Positions 7,139 through 14,279 of a stretch of DNA of 14,644 nucleotides are shown here, one piece after another. Below the pieces are notes generated by a model. The model was not told the origin of the DNA and did no database searches. It worked only from the letters and a program-made list of their open reading frames with translations. This stretch comes from JADJLQ01 sp034439915 (GTDB taxonomy: Bacteria > Bacteroidota > Bacteroidia > Chitinophagales > Saprospiraceae). The first letter of the stretch is position 1. Every line of letters starts with the position of its first letter. The stretch spans positions 1-14,644 of the forward strand of contig JAWXBI010000253.1 in NCBI GenBank assembly GCA_034439915.1, in the 5' to 3' direction. A program made the position numbers and the translations under genes.

Positions 7139-7867
7139 ATGGACACATCACCACCAAGACAAGTTATTCTCCAGGATTGGGGCCTGGTCGGTTACCTGGA
7201 GGCCTGGGACCGCCAAACTGCCCTTTTTCAGGAAATCATCCGCCGCAAGACAGGCCCGCAGAAATCAAATGAGACAGGCCCCTACCATTTAATTTTTTGT
7301 GAACACCGTCCTGTAGTTACCCTCGGCAGGTCCGGAAAAGAAAACCACCTCCTGATCAATGAGGAATTGTTAAAATTAAAGGGTATTGAATTTTATAAGA
7401 TAAACCGGGGTGGGGACATCACCTACCATGGGCCGGGACAGACCGTGATGTATCCAATCCTGGATATGGAACACTTTTTTACCGATGTACACCGCTATAT
7501 CCGGTCCCTGGAAAACATCGTCATCCGCACCTTAGCTCATTTTGAACTGGAAGCTTTTAGAAATCCAAAATATACCGGGGTATGGCTTCAATCCCGGCAG
7601 GACAGACAACCTAAAAAGATATGCGCCATAGGCGTGCATATGAGCCGTTGGGTGACCTTACATGGTTTGGCTTTTAATATCCATACTGACCTTTCGCCTT
7701 TTGAATATATAATCCCTTGTGGTATCCGTGACCCGGACAAAGGGGTCACTTCGCTGCACCTGGAAACGGATATCGCGATTGACCCGCTGCAGATTCAATC
7801 CATGTTGGCCGGCTTTTTCGAAACCGAATTCCAGTGTACCTTAAACATCCAATCTGTGGAAGGCTGA
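7139..7867 (+). CDS. lipB: Octanoyl-[acyl-carrier-protein]:protein N-octanoyltransferase LipB
   Basis: LipB moves the octanoyl group from acyl carrier protein to the lipoyl domains of 2-oxoacid dehydrogenases and the glycine cleavage H protein, the first step of lipoate synthesis; it acts in the cytoplasm. The 242-residue length is normal. The family signature RGGDITYHGPGQ is at 90-101, preceded by EHRPVVTLGRSGK (55-67). The catalytic lysine is K160 in KKICAIGVHM, and the catalytic cysteine is C194 in IIPCGI. LHGLAFNIHTDL (174-185) is also typical. The start at 7139 gives an N-terminus of usual length. A thioesterase gene follows 33 bases later on the same strand, probably in one transcript. 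The lipoyl synthase gene lipA is not in the window. Confidence 0.96.
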   Translation: MDTSPPRQVILQDWGLVGYLEAWDRQTALFQEIIRRKTGPQKSNETGPYHLIFCEHRPVVTLGRSGKENHLLINEELLKLKGIEFYKINRGGDITYHGPGQTVMYPILDMEHFFTDVHRYIRSLENIVIRTLAHFELEAFRNPKYTGVWLQSRQDRQPKKICAIGVHMSRWVTLHGLAFNIHTDLSPFEYIIPCGIRDPDKGVTSLHLETDIAIDPLQIQSMLAGFFETEFQCTLNIQSVEG

Positions 7868-7900
7868 TGTATATTTTTCATTTTAATTTTTGAAAACTTT

Positions 7901-8437
7901 ATGAATACCTCTAAAAAAGTAATGGAATCAAAGTCTATTATGACTGAAATGATTATGCCCAACGACACCAATTCACTGGGTAACCTCATGGGAGGAAATC
8001 TCATGCGATGGATGGACATTGCCGCGGCAATCTGTGCCAACCGGCATGCTGAGCGATACTGTGTAACGGTTTCCGTCGATCATCTTTCTTTTAAATTGCC
8101 TATACCCCTTGGCCATGTAATTACGCTGGAGGCCAATGTGACCCGTTCATTCCATACCTCCATGGAGGTGTATGTAAAAGTATCGGTCAGCGACTCCAGG
8201 AGGATGGATGCTGAAGTCTCCAATCATGCCTTTTTTACTTTTGTAGCGCTCGATGAATTGACCCAAAAACCTACAGAGGTTCCTGCCGTGGTGCCGGAGA
8301 CAGAATCCGAAAAACAACTTTTCGAAAGTGCCATGCTTCGTCGTGAAATGAGGTTGTTGCTCAGCGGGCGGCTGCAGGTGGACAACGTCAAGGTGCTGAA
8401 AGAAGTATTGGAAGGAAAAAAAATATTTATCAATTAA
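7901..8437 (+). CDS. Hotdog-fold acyl-CoA thioesterase (YciA/BACH-like)
   Basis: The 178-residue protein is a cytoplasmic acyl-CoA hydrolase of the hotdog superfamily. The signature DTNSLGNLMGGNLMRWMD (22-39) contains the conserved Asn24, Gly27, Gly31-Gly32 and Asp39 of the YciA/YkhA/BACH group, where the aspartate is catalytic. The strand VTVSVDHLSFKLPIPLGHVI (55-74) and the C-terminal VVPETESEKQLFESAMLRRE region (about 119-138) also fit. The substrate chain length cannot be told from sequence. It follows lipB by 33 bases. Its stop codon lies inside the end of the convergent GLPGLI gene, with an 8-base overlap. An in-frame ATG seven codons in is a possible alternative start. Confidence 0.9.
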   Translation: MNTSKKVMESKSIMTEMIMPNDTNSLGNLMGGNLMRWMDIAAAICANRHAERYCVTVSVDHLSFKLPIPLGHVITLEANVTRSFHTSMEVYVKVSVSDSRRMDAEVSNHAFFTFVALDELTQKPTEVPAVVPETESEKQLFESAMLRREMRLLLSGRLQVDNVKVLKEVLEGKKIFIN

Positions 8438-9179
8438 TCCGGATCATGCGTTGGCCCGGGCCGCGACCGTTGCGTTGAAATTCTTTCATTCTTTCTTCCA
8501 TTAACTTTTGAAATTCAACACCGCTTATTTTCTCCCCTTTGGTAGGTGCTTTAAGATCTTTAAGATCCGCCTTGTCATCCACTGACTTAGCCAGGTAAAC
8601 CACCTCGCCTTCATTGATATCCAAAGCCAGAATCATTCCGGGCAATCCGCCAAAAGCTTCCGGTCCAAATGGACTATAGATATCCGGCGTAAACCAGGCT
8701 GTGATCTGATTTTTAGAGGTGACCGTGTCCCTTTTGTTCTCTGTGGTTAAGGTAGCTTTATTACAGTGGTATCCTAAAATGGATTTGGTCTCCGTACCCA
8801 GCTTCCAGGCAGCTATTTTGAGGGTATCTTCAACGAGGTATTTTTTTTCAAACATACTCCTTTGCGCCAGTTGATACTCCTGGTCGTGGTTCCGATAAAT
8901 TATTGTTTCAGGCCGCCGGAAACGCATCACCATACCACCTCCGGAAGCACCCGGCATGTCTTCTTCTTCATCCATAGGTCGATATAATGATTCATTTTCC
9001 CTGAACAACAATTCATGTCTGGTAGTCTGAAATTCAGGCATCATTTTTTTCATGTCTTCATTTTCCTGAGGGATCCTCCGGTGGAGGTTGGTTTTTTGCT
9101 CAAAATGAAGGAGTCCCTGATTTTGACTGGTTACCCTGGTTACATTAAAGACCAGCAAGAGAAGTAAGGACATTTTCAT
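8430..9179 (-). CDS. GLPGLI family protein
   Basis: This 249-residue exported protein belongs to a family found almost only in Bacteroidetes and named after its motif; the function is unknown. A signal peptide (MKMSLLLLLVFNVTRVTSQ) is followed by a beta-rich domain. Family landmarks are ILGYHCNKAT (134-143, with the usually conserved cysteine C139), AWFTPDIYSPFGP (161-173) and FGGLPGMILALD (176-187). The motif reads GLPGMI here. A Met/Glu-rich insertion lies at about 41-86. The C-terminus is basic, RNGRGPGQRMIRIN. It lies 75 bases after the rhodanese gene on the same strand and may be the last gene of that operon. It overlaps the convergent thioesterase by 8 bases. Confidence 0.92.
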   Translation of the reverse strand: MKMSLLLLLVFNVTRVTSQNQGLLHFEQKTNLHRRIPQENEDMKKMMPEFQTTRHELLFRENESLYRPMDEEEDMPGASGGGMVMRFRRPETIIYRNHDQEYQLAQRSMFEKKYLVEDTLKIAAWKLGTETKSILGYHCNKATLTTENKRDTVTSKNQITAWFTPDIYSPFGPEAFGGLPGMILALDINEGEVVYLAKSVDDKADLKDLKAPTKGEKISGVEFQKLMEERMKEFQRNGRGPGQRMIRIN

Positions 9180-9253
9180 AAATAAACGATTAGACCCAAT
9201 GTACGACCCGCTTCGTAACTCAGGGGATAAAATTAAGTTAAAATGCTCTTTGG

Positions 9254-9703
9254 CTATTTTATTAAGGATTTTTCGTAAGCTTCATAACCTCCTAACAGAT
9301 TATATAATTTTGTGAATCCCAGAGCCTTCATTTTATCCACACATTTCATACTGCGTGCTCCCTGCGCACAATATAAGAAATAGGTATTGTTTTTATCCAA
9401 CATGCCCAGTTGTTGATCAATATCATTCTCTAAAAAATTAATCATTATAGCGCCAGGGATATACCCCTCATCAAATTCAGGAGGGGTGCGCAAGTCCAGT
9501 AACATGGCTTGAGATTTATCCAGACGCCGAAAGCGGTCGAAGAAAGACTGGACTTCGAGATCAATCCCGGGATGCGTCGCATAATTGGCATCTTCCTGGA
9601 ATATCCCCTGAGCCGGAGGTGTAGAGCTCAAGGAGGTTGCCTGGTCCGGCGCTTGTCTACAGGCAACTAAAAAGACTAGCGTACTAACAATAAGGAATTT
9701 CAT
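9254..9703 (-). CDS. Rhodanese-like domain lipoprotein
   Basis: A 149-residue protein with a short lipoprotein signal peptide (MKFLIVSTLVFLVAC), where Cys15 follows a good lipobox, LVAC. After a low-complexity spacer the rhodanese fold runs from about 45 to 147. It shows LLDLRTPPEFDEGYIPGAIMI (68-88), the active-site loop C112-A-Q-G-A-R-S, and GFTKLYNLLGGYEAYEKS (129-146). The six-residue loop starting with Cys is typical of active rhodaneses that carry a persulfide, so sulfur transfer in the periplasm is likely. The sulfur donor and acceptor are unknown. The gene starts 7 bases after the DinB-like gene, which indicates one operon. Confidence 0.9.
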   Translation of the reverse strand: MKFLIVSTLVFLVACRQAPDQATSLSSTPPAQGIFQEDANYATHPGIDLEVQSFFDRFRRLDKSQAMLLDLRTPPEFDEGYIPGAIMINFLENDIDQQLGMLDKNNTYFLYCAQGARSMKCVDKMKALGFTKLYNLLGGYEAYEKSLIK

Positions 9704-9710
9704 TCGACTT

Positions 9711-10244
9711 TTAATTTTTAGAGCGTTTAGCCAAGCGAATGTGTTCCAGATGATGCCGGCTATGCCAGGAATAAAGACTGGTTGCTTCCTCCAGGGTCAC
9801 CAACCTTTTCTTTTCAGGATGGATATATCCTTTTGTAAAGTCTTCAGGATTCATGTGTAGGAGCAGATAAACCCACCGGACATGAAGATGGACCAGGATT
9901 TGGAGAGACGCTTCATAATGGAGCATTTTATCGTCCGGCATTTCTGCCCAGGCATCCTCCAGATAGGGTTTGATTACCGGGTGGTGCTCCGTCAAACTAA
10001 GTTTAAACCGGATAAAACTATTCATATGGCTGTCGGCCAGATGGTGTACCACTTGATTAATAGTCCACCCTCCTGGCCTATAGGTTTTTAATAGATCCTG
10101 ATCCGTTAGACCTTGCAATTCGCTGACCAACAAACCAGGCAGATCTTCAATGTCCTGGATCCAAGCCTTAATCTGTTCCGGAGAACTGAATTCCGGTTTG
10201 CTGAATTTACCGACCGGGTATCTCAATTGTTCTAAATCCACCAT
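9711..10244 (-). CDS. DinB/YfiT-like putative metal-dependent thiol transferase
   Basis: The 177-residue protein matches the YfiT/BstA branch of the DinB superfamily, cytoplasmic four-helix proteins that bind a divalent metal through three histidines. The N-terminal LEQLRYPVGKF (4-14), GGWTINQVVHHLADSHMNSF (58-77) and SWHSRHHLEHI (159-169) are typical. The expected metal ligands are H67 or H68, H161 and H165 (by comparison with H67, H160 and H164 recalled for Bacillus YfiT). In Bacillus, BstA attaches bacillithiol to electrophiles; some Bacteroidetes make bacillithiol, so a similar detoxifying role is possible but unproven. It is the first gene of a probable operon with the rhodanese lipoprotein 7 bases on, and has a TATATTTG element 19 bases upstream. 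Confidence 0.9.
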   Translation of the reverse strand: MVDLEQLRYPVGKFSKPEFSSPEQIKAWIQDIEDLPGLLVSELQGLTDQDLLKTYRPGGWTINQVVHHLADSHMNSFIRFKLSLTEHHPVIKPYLEDAWAEMPDDKMLHYEASLQILVHLHVRWVYLLLHMNPEDFTKGYIHPEKKRLVTLEEATSLYSWHSRHHLEHIRLAKRSKN

Positions 10245-10262
10245 AGTTATGTATTAGGATCG

Positions 10263-10270
10263 CAAATATA
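10263..10270 (-). promoter_or_regulatory. -7 element (TATATTTG) for the DinB-rhodanese operon
   Basis: On the minus strand TATATTTG matches TAnnTTTG. A TTA lies exactly 20 bases upstream, one base from the TTG -33 consensus. The predicted leader to the ATG at 10244 is about a dozen bases. This is the best-supported promoter in the window. Confidence 0.55.
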
Positions 10271-10364
10271 ATTGATTTTAATATATGTTTTAATTGCATC
10301 GATATTGCCGGTAGAGCATACAGTATAAGCACAGAATAATTAAATTTACGGCAATCCAAAAATT

Positions 10365-11048
10365 ATGATGCGATTTACCTATTACGGTCATTCCTGTTTT
10401 GAAGTGGAAGCCAGTGGGCACACTTTATTGTTTGATCCTTTCATTACAGGCAATCCCCTGGCGGCCCACATCGAACTCAGCCGGATCAAGCCGGAATATA
10501 TCTTGTTGAGTCACGGGCATAGTGATCATACTGCGGACGCGATCAGCCTGGCAAAAAACAACGACTCCACTGTAATAGCAGTGTATGAAATAGCCGTATG
10601 GGCCAATAAACAAGGAGTGGAAAAATATCATCCCATGAACACGGGAGGCCAGTGGAAATTTAATTTTGGTTCTGTTAAATGTACTCATGCTGTACATTCT
10701 TCTTCTTTACCTGATGGCAGCTATGGAGGCAACCCAGTGGGTTTTGTCGTCGGGTTGGACCAGCGTAAATTTTTTTACAGTGGGGATACCGCCTTGAACC
10801 TGGACATGCAATTGATCCGTCATGACGGGCCATTTGACTTTATCGTACTGCCGATTGGTGACAATTTTACCATGGACACAAAACAAGCAGTCCAGGCAGC
10901 ACAATGGATAGGATGTGATACGGTGATTGGGGTTCATTATGACACCTTTGGTTACATCAAAATAGATAGAGAGGAAGCCGTTCAAACATTTGCTTCCAAT
11001 GACCTCAAGTTACTTTTGCCTGAAATAGGGGAGTCCATAACTTTCTAA
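10365..11048 (+). CDS. UPF0173-type metal-dependent hydrolase (metallo-beta-lactamase fold)
   Basis: A 227-residue cytoplasmic protein of the metallo-beta-lactamase superfamily, UlaG/UPF0173 group. Metal ligands are visible in order: H50-G-H52-S-D54-H55 in LLSHGHSDH, H111 in THAVHSSS, D141 in FFYSGDTAL and H191 in VIGVHYDTF. The N-terminal FTYYGHSCFEVE (4-15) and LLFDPFITGNP (21-31) are typical of the family. The physiological substrate of UPF0173 proteins is not established. The first of two adjacent ATGs is used; the second is one codon on. The gene is divergent from the DinB operon. A weak TAAATTTA at 10341-10348 may be its -7 element. Confidence 0.92.
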   Translation: MMRFTYYGHSCFEVEASGHTLLFDPFITGNPLAAHIELSRIKPEYILLSHGHSDHTADAISLAKNNDSTVIAVYEIAVWANKQGVEKYHPMNTGGQWKFNFGSVKCTHAVHSSSLPDGSYGGNPVGFVVGLDQRKFFYSGDTALNLDMQLIRHDGPFDFIVLPIGDNFTMDTKQAVQAAQWIGCDTVIGVHYDTFGYIKIDREEAVQTFASNDLKLLLPEIGESITF

Positions 11049-11122
11049 ATCACCTGCTGTCATCGCCTCCTTAAACAAATGTTATTGCTGTAACTTTTAA
11101 AAGACCAATGGCGTCAAAACTT

Positions 11123-11130
11123 TACTTTTG
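11123..11130 (+). promoter_or_regulatory. -7 element (TACTTTTG) for the cytochrome c gene
   Basis: TACTTTTG is identical to the element before the receptor gene at 68-75. It lies 43 bases before the ATG at 11174 and inside the region that would be coding if an upstream in-frame ATG at 11108 were the start. This argues for the later start. No -33 TTG is found at the right distance. Confidence 0.45.
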
Positions 11131-11173
11131 CCAAAATTTTAATCCAATACGTGCCGATTTTAGTCCCTTACCT

Positions 11174-11515
11174 ATGAATAAAAGCATTCCATCTGTTTTG
11201 TTTCTTATTTGTCTTACGTCTGTGATGCAGGCAGGAGCACAAACTGAAATCCCTAAATCCGTAAATGATCTTCTTGTTAAACACACTTGTTTTACCTGCC
11301 ACAAAGTGGATGTCAAACTAATTGGTCCTTCCTGGCTCGAGATAGCTGCAAAAGGATTGAAAAAAGCGGAACTGGTCCAGGCGGTATACGCCCCGGATCA
11401 AAACCGGTGGCCAGGGTATCCCCCAATGATGCCCATGCCTCAGGTTCCCAAAAAGGACCTGGAGAAAATCGCGGACTGGCTGGTTAAATTAAAACCCGCT
11501 GCCGCAGCCAAATAA
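11174..11515 (+). CDS. Periplasmic class I c-type cytochrome
   Basis: This 113-residue protein is a small exported electron carrier. The start at 11174 gives a signal peptide (MNKSIPSVLFLICLTSVMQAGAQ). An ATG at 11108 would put 22 unrelated residues in front and would overlap the -7 element at 11123-11130. The heme motif is C39-F-T-C42-H43, and the methionine ligand is probably in PPMMPMPQ (83-90). GPSWLEIAAK (51-60) and DLEKIADWLVKLK (95-107) match single-domain cytochromes of the c551/c552 type. The C-terminus is Ala-rich. Its redox partners are not in the window. It ends 4 bases before the convergent histidine kinase gene. Confidence 0.9.
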   Translation: MNKSIPSVLFLICLTSVMQAGAQTEIPKSVNDLLVKHTCFTCHKVDVKLIGPSWLEIAAKGLKKAELVQAVYAPDQNRWPGYPPMMPMPQVPKKDLEKIADWLVKLKPAAAAK

Positions 11516-11519
11516 CAAT

Positions 11520-12845
11520 TCATTCTGTTTTAGGCAGGTTGTTTTCCTGAAAATTAATTACAAAACTGGTAATCCCTGACGAATTGGTCATCAGGGAATA
11601 TAAAAAGCCATGATTCATTAATATATCCCGGATTACCGTGAGCCCAATGCCCTGGCCATCCCTTTTGGTGGTAAAAAAAGGAGAAAAAAGCTGAGATTGA
11701 GATTCCGGGGAAATACCCATGCCATTGTCTTCAATAGTCACTTGTTTGGGAGAATGGTGGGTGCTGAATTTTATATACCGAAGGCCTGGGTCACTTTTTT
11801 GAACAAGGGATTCGATGGCATTTTTGACGATATTGATCAATACTTGCTCCATTTGATGGGCGTCCGCAGTGATCGGCACTGGTGTTGTCGACCATTCAAA
11901 CTGAAAAACAATTTGGGCTTCACGGCCTTTAAATTCCATCAGTTTAGTAACATTCATGACCAGTTCATTTAATTGCAGGATTTCTTTCTGGGCTGGGGCC
12001 AAACGGACCAGGTCTGCAAATTTTTTCATAAATTGATTCAGATGGTCATTTCGGTTGACTGCTACTTCCAGACTATGTTGAATCTCCGGTTCTGTGTTAT
12101 GGAATTTGAGCAGGGTATTTAATATAGAATTTACTGCTCCGATTGAATTATTTACTTCATGGGCCATCATGCGGATTATTTTTCCATACGCATTTTTTTC
12201 AGCCGTTAGTATTTCAGTCGTTAATTCCTCAATCATGACAAAATGGTGGGCAAATCCGCGGTCAATAAAATGAGACTTTTGGCATTTGTAAATTTGAGTT
12301 CCATTAGGCGAAATCGTTTTGGCTTCACCGGTCCGGAGTTTGTGGAGGGCTTGGAGCACCGGGTGATTAAAACTGTCTACAGCCCGGCCGATCACTTCCT
12401 TTTCAGTTACCCCGAGGATTTCCCTGGCCCTGGGGTTCAAATTGAAAATCTTTTCATCGAAATCCAGGATCACAATGCCGGAAGGAGAAGTTTGAATCAA
12501 TTTGTCCAGGAAATAATGTTGTTGTTCCTGTTTGGTCCGCTCCTCCCGAAGTTGGTCAATCATCTTATTATAGACCTCGATCAATCGGTCCATCTCCAGT
12601 TTACCCGTCTTTAGAAATTTTACATTAAAATCCTTATCCTGGATTGCATCGATGCCGGTCAACAAAAGCTTGAGCGGAGCAATGAGTTCGAGGTATAAGG
12701 ACCTGGACAAGAATAACGAGATGATGATAAACGCCTCAGAAATAATAAAGAAAACTTTGTTGGACCTGAAAATATAAAAAGACAAAGCGATGAGCAGCAA
12801 ATGAATCACCGCAATAAACAGGATAAACTTAGTCCGAAGTGTCAT
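11520..12845 (-). CDS. Membrane-bound NtrY/NtrB-type sensor histidine kinase
   Basis: The 441-residue protein senses an unknown signal and phosphorylates the regulator encoded just upstream. Two membrane segments (about 7-26 and 31-46) have almost no loop between them, so the sensor is not a large periplasmic domain. A HAMP-like linker covers about 47-105, and a PAS domain about 115-215 (SPSGIVILDFDEKIFNLNPR). The dimerisation helix has H229 in MMAHEVNNSIGAVNSIL. The ATPase domain has the N box NIVKNAIESL (338-347), the G1 box EDNGMGIS (372-379) and FFTTKRDGQGIGLTVI (390-405). HEVNNSIG is a subfamily variant of the usual HE-x-x-NPL. The start at 12845 overlaps the regulator by 17 bases, suggesting translational coupling; an ATG at 12887 would add 14 residues. 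Confidence 0.93.
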   Translation of the reverse strand: MTLRTKFILFIAVIHLLLIALSFYIFRSNKVFFIISEAFIIISLFLSRSLYLELIAPLKLLLTGIDAIQDKDFNVKFLKTGKLEMDRLIEVYNKMIDQLREERTKQEQQHYFLDKLIQTSPSGIVILDFDEKIFNLNPRAREILGVTEKEVIGRAVDSFNHPVLQALHKLRTGEAKTISPNGTQIYKCQKSHFIDRGFAHHFVMIEELTTEILTAEKNAYGKIIRMMAHEVNNSIGAVNSILNTLLKFHNTEPEIQHSLEVAVNRNDHLNQFMKKFADLVRLAPAQKEILQLNELVMNVTKLMEFKGREAQIVFQFEWSTTPVPITADAHQMEQVLINIVKNAIESLVQKSDPGLRYIKFSTHHSPKQVTIEDNGMGISPESQSQLFSPFFTTKRDGQGIGLTVIRDILMNHGFLYSLMTNSSGITSFVINFQENNLPKTE

Positions 12846-14205
12846 CGTGAGGAAAGTTATATTTTTCCAGCCGTCGATACAAGGCACTGCGGGTCAATCC
12901 GAGTGCTTTTGCCACTTTCAACACCTTGCCATGGTGAAACTCCATCGACTTGCGTATCATCTGGATTTCCATTTCTTCGAGGGTCATACTACCTACTTCA
13001 GGCAGGACAACCTCCGTTGCAGATTTTATATTGGCAGGCTGCCATTGGGCAATAAAATCTCTGGTATCGAGATGATCGTGGGGAGTGACCAAAATAGTCC
13101 GTTCCACCAGGTTTTTTAGTTGCCGGATATTACCAGGCAACCGGAGTTGTTTTAACCATTTAATCGCGTCGGCACTCACTTTTAATTCAGGTCGTTGATA
13201 AATCTCGCTTAAATTCCTGACAAAAAAATTAACCAGGAGTGGGATATCGTTGGATCTTTCCCTTAACGGTGGTACATGGATGAGGATGAGATTAATCCGG
13301 TATAATAAATCTTCCCTGAACGTCTTGTTTTGCACCATGTTTTCCAGATTTTGATTGGTGGCACAGATCACCCTGACATTTAAGGTTCTGGTCCGGCTGC
13401 TCCCGAGCACTTCGTAGGTCCGATCCTGTAATACCCGCAACAATTTTACCTGACTACTCAGGTCCAGGTCGCCAATTTCATCCAAAAAAATGGTGCCTTT
13501 ATTGGCTGATTCAAATCGGCCTACCCGGTCATAACGCGCATCGGTAAAAGCCCCTCTGACATGGCCAAACATTTCTGATTCAAACAGACTGGCAGCGATT
13601 CCACCCAGGTTAACTTTTACAAAAGGAAGGTTGGAGCGTTTACTGTTTTGATGTATCGCTTCGGCAATTAATTCTTTTCCGGTTCCGCTTTCTCCGGTAA
13701 TGAGTACGGAGGCATCTGTAACAGCTACTTTCCCGATGGTTTCCAGAATTTGAAGAAATTGTTCATCCTCGCCAATCAATTGACTAAAATCAAATCGGGC
13801 ATCCAGTTTTTTTCGGTTTGCCGGTTGTGCTTCGGTATTGGAAAGATTCAAGGCAGTGCGAATAGACTGTAGCAGATATTCATTCTGCCAGGGTTTGTTT
13901 ATGAAATCGCTGGCACCCATTTTCATACCCTGGACTGCTAATTCAATGGTGGCCCACCCGGTAATCAGAATAATAGGCATGTTTGAATTGATTTGTTTAA
14001 TCTTTTCCAAAACCCGCAAGCCATCTTCCCCTGAGGTATTGTTCGAAAAATTCATATCGAGTATTACCAGGTTTATTTTTTGCTCCTGGATCCATTGCAG
14101 TGCCTCTTCGGGTATTCCGGTGGCCATAGTCGAAAACCCTTCTTTCTTTAATAAAAGTTGTAAGGAGGTTCGGACAGCCTGGTCATCATCTATGATCAGG
14201 AGCAT
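12829..14205 (-). CDS. NtrC-family sigma-54-dependent response regulator
   Basis: This 458-residue cytoplasmic transcription activator has the standard three parts. The receiver domain (1-118) has D6-D8, phospho-acceptor D50, T82 and K104. The AAA+ domain (about 140-373) has Walker A GESGTGKE (171-178), Walker B GTIFLDEIGDL (237-247), and CATNQNL and LRERSNDIPLL downstream. The Fis-type helix-turn-helix (about 410-451) reads VLKVAKALGLTRSALYRRLEKY. The sigma-54 contact loop reads GAFTDA (218-223) where GAFTGA is usual, so Asp222 replaces glycine. It is the first gene of the pair with the kinase, whose start lies within its last 17 bases. Its 5' leader is the C-rich side of the repeat at 14207-14258. 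No -24/-12 promoter was recognised in the window, so its targets are probably elsewhere. Confidence 0.95.
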   Translation of the reverse strand: MLLIIDDDQAVRTSLQLLLKKEGFSTMATGIPEEALQWIQEQKINLVILDMNFSNNTSGEDGLRVLEKIKQINSNMPIILITGWATIELAVQGMKMGASDFINKPWQNEYLLQSIRTALNLSNTEAQPANRKKLDARFDFSQLIGEDEQFLQILETIGKVAVTDASVLITGESGTGKELIAEAIHQNSKRSNLPFVKVNLGGIAASLFESEMFGHVRGAFTDARYDRVGRFESANKGTIFLDEIGDLDLSSQVKLLRVLQDRTYEVLGSSRTRTLNVRVICATNQNLENMVQNKTFREDLLYRINLILIHVPPLRERSNDIPLLVNFFVRNLSEIYQRPELKVSADAIKWLKQLRLPGNIRQLKNLVERTILVTPHDHLDTRDFIAQWQPANIKSATEVVLPEVGSMTLEEMEIQMIRKSMEFHHGKVLKVAKALGLTRSALYRRLEKYNFPHDDTSD

Positions 14206-14206
14206 A

Positions 14207-14258
14207 GGGCAGAGGGGTAAAGGCAGAGGGCATGGGGCATGGGGCAGAGGGTATGGGC
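14207..14258 (+). repeat. G-rich degenerate heptamer repeat, G-quadruplex candidate
   Basis: The block is built from GGGGCAT, GGGGCAG and GGGGTA-like units. Seven runs of three or four G fall within 51 bases (14207-14209, 14214-14217, 14228-14230, 14234-14237, 14241-14244, 14249-14251, 14255-14257). Loops are mostly 3-4 bases, within the range for intramolecular G-quadruplexes. The G-rich strand is the template strand of the regulator gene, which begins two bases away at 14205. Confidence 0.75.
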
Positions 14259-14279
14259 TAGATGCATAGATTTTACCAG

